64,000 nt of DNA from assembly GCA_002436085.1 (NCBI GenBank), contig DIXT01000027.1, positions 1-64,000 of the forward strand. The letters run 5' to 3'. Position 1 is the stretch's first letter; each line of letters opens with the position of its first letter. A program made the position numbers and the translations under genes. The notes under the pieces were generated by a model that was not told the origin of the DNA, made no database searches, and saw only the letters and a list, made by a program, of their open reading frames with translations. Positions 63,278 through 64,000 of this stretch are shown here, piece after piece. The stretch is from Anaerolineaceae bacterium UBA6073. GTDB lineage: Bacteria > Chloroflexota > Anaerolineae > Anaerolineales > Anaerolineaceae.

Positions 63278-63714
63278 AAGCCTTCCTCCTCCCGCCAATG
63301 CGGGCTTTCGTTCCAGGTCCATGCGCCAAAGGGCAGCCCAGCCTCACTTTGCAGGCTCAGCGCGCGCAAACGGTCCAAGCCCGCGTCAAACTGACGGGAA
63401 AGGTGCGCGCACCACAAACGTAAGGTCTCCTCGCGCCCAATGGCGCTGGCAAATCCGCTCAAGCGTTTGCGCAGGCTGAAATCCAGCGCGAAAGCCGCCG
63501 CCCCGCACACCAGCACAGGTAGGCAGTATTCAGGCAGGCTGCTTTCCAACGCGCCGTCCAGACCTTCCAGGGTGTACTGCCTTCCCAAAAAGGCATTCAT
63601 GCCAGCCAGAGCCTCGCGCACGGCTTCGGTTTGGGTGTCGGTTGGAATGTTCAGGTTCTGGGGGTCCAGAAACTGCTGGTTCAAGCGTTCGCACAGGTCA
63701 CTGAGCGCTGGCAT
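63274..63714 (-). CDS. Small helical protein of the tail-like module
   Basis: 146 residues, mostly helical (LSDLCERLNQQFLDPQNLNI, then LRLWCAHLSRQFDAGLDRL). No known motif. Starts inside the end of the preceding 68-residue gene (17-bp overlap) and overlaps the next by 4 bp. The tight overlaps and shared strand mark one operon. Possible tail-completion or chaperone role is only context. Confidence 0.55.
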   Translation of the reverse strand: MPALSDLCERLNQQFLDPQNLNIPTDTQTEAVREALAGMNAFLGRQYTLEGLDGALESSLPEYCLPVLVCGAAAFALDFSLRKRLSGFASAIGREETLRLWCAHLSRQFDAGLDRLRALSLQSEAGLPFGAWTWNESPHWREEEGL

Positions 63715-63904
63715 GTTTGGCTCCTTTGCCCGCGGCGCTTTTAGACCCAGGATGCAGCAGATGCTGGTAATCCATCGGGTAAAAAGTACGTTTCTTTCCC
63801 GTGCTGTCTATCACAACCAGCACACCGTTCTCTTTTACCGCGCAGCCTAGCAGGTCAGGGCCCGCCAGCGCTTCCGCTACCGTTCTGATATTCGGTTTTT
63901 CCAT
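63698..63904 (-). CDS. Small protein at the window edge, tail-like module
   Basis: 68 residues from the ATG after GAGGAGAGTAG; a frame to 63931 has no ribosome site. Reads TVAEALAGPDLLGCAVKENG then VLVVIDSTGKKRTFYPMDYQ, which looks like a small beta unit with a basic tail. Family not recognised. The gene order probably continues beyond 64000. Confidence 0.5.
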   Translation of the reverse strand: MEKPNIRTVAEALAGPDLLGCAVKENGVLVVIDSTGKKRTFYPMDYQHLLHPGSKSAAGKGAKHASAQ

Positions 63905-64000
63905 GTTTCTACTCTCCTCACAAGTTCTCACTCTCCTGGCGTGCGGGCGCCCGGAAACCGGGCGCCCGCTTGTATCAGCTATTCCCTGTGCCCTGCCAGG

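Noticed and set aside
1..64000. tRNA or rRNA genes
   Set aside because: I looked for T-loop and anticodon-arm patterns by eye and saw none; a covariance-model scan would be decisive.

Overview
The window looks like a chromosomal segment of a strictly or mostly anaerobic bacterium of the Chloroflexota, most likely class Anaerolineae. This is inferred from gene content and protein style, not from a marker gene. Supporting signs are Pro-Thr-rich linkers after N-terminal membrane anchors (TPR, LysM and lipoproteins), an inhibitory-type serpin, a mevalonate-pathway decarboxylase in a bacterium, a YgeW/YgeY pair, and a GlpA / FAD-oxidoreductase / DUF1667 trio. Most genes are GC-rich; one AT-rich islet (about 19.48-20.63 kb) stands out as foreign. 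I saw no rRNA, tRNA or CRISPR array.

Layout. 0.6-3.3 kb: two tandem TPR paralogues. 3.8-12 kb: housekeeping genes (PPOX flavoprotein, Fe-type superoxide dismutase, flippase-like membrane protein, proC, uvrA) separated by palindromic repeats and an IS relic. 12.2-18.5 kb: LysM protein, DUF1622 protein, Gfo/Idh oxidoreductase, then an ATCase-like enzyme, a YgeW-like carbamoyltransferase and a YgeY-type M20 hydrolase. 19.5-20.6 kb: an Abi_2/AbiF-type HEPN gene with a small structured RNA and its own promoter upstream, broken by an insertion of about 115 bp whose fold resembles a TnpB omega-RNA / IS605 right end. 20.6-25 kb: mvaD, a GntR/UTRA regulator, a MITE, orphan PTS IIA and IIB, and deoC. 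25-26.4 kb: a dense array of palindromic repeats. 26.6-36.9 kb: glycerol and dihydroxyacetone metabolism on two divergent arms (glpA, FAD oxidoreductase and DUF1667 leftward; esterase, glpF, dhaK, dhaL, glpK and a DhaM-HPr fusion rightward). 38.9-44.6 kb: a MarR-regulated heterodimeric ABC exporter and a PfkB kinase. 44.7-47.9 kb: a ribose-type permease relic, then an ArsR-controlled set of thioredoxin-like, GcvH-like, two DGC-domain and one OsmC protein. 48-60.3 kb: a YgiQ radical-SAM protein with a 13-unit repeat tail, a lipoprotein, DUF4173 protein, DegV, serpin, YdcF-like protein and a glycosidase-1 homologue lacking its catalytic glutamates. 60.4-64 kb: the leftward end of what looks like a phage-tail module running out of the window.

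How genes work together. Glycerol enters by GlpF and is phosphorylated by GlpK, then oxidised by the GlpA-type dehydrogenase, probably with the FAD/DUF1667 partners. Dihydroxyacetone is phosphorylated by DhaK/DhaL, re-charged by DhaM, which carries its own HPr domain. The most unusual items are the broken AbiF locus with its RNA and insert, the ArsR/GcvH-like/DGC cluster, the glutamate-less GH1 protein, and the ATCase-like enzyme lacking the aspartate-binding residues.
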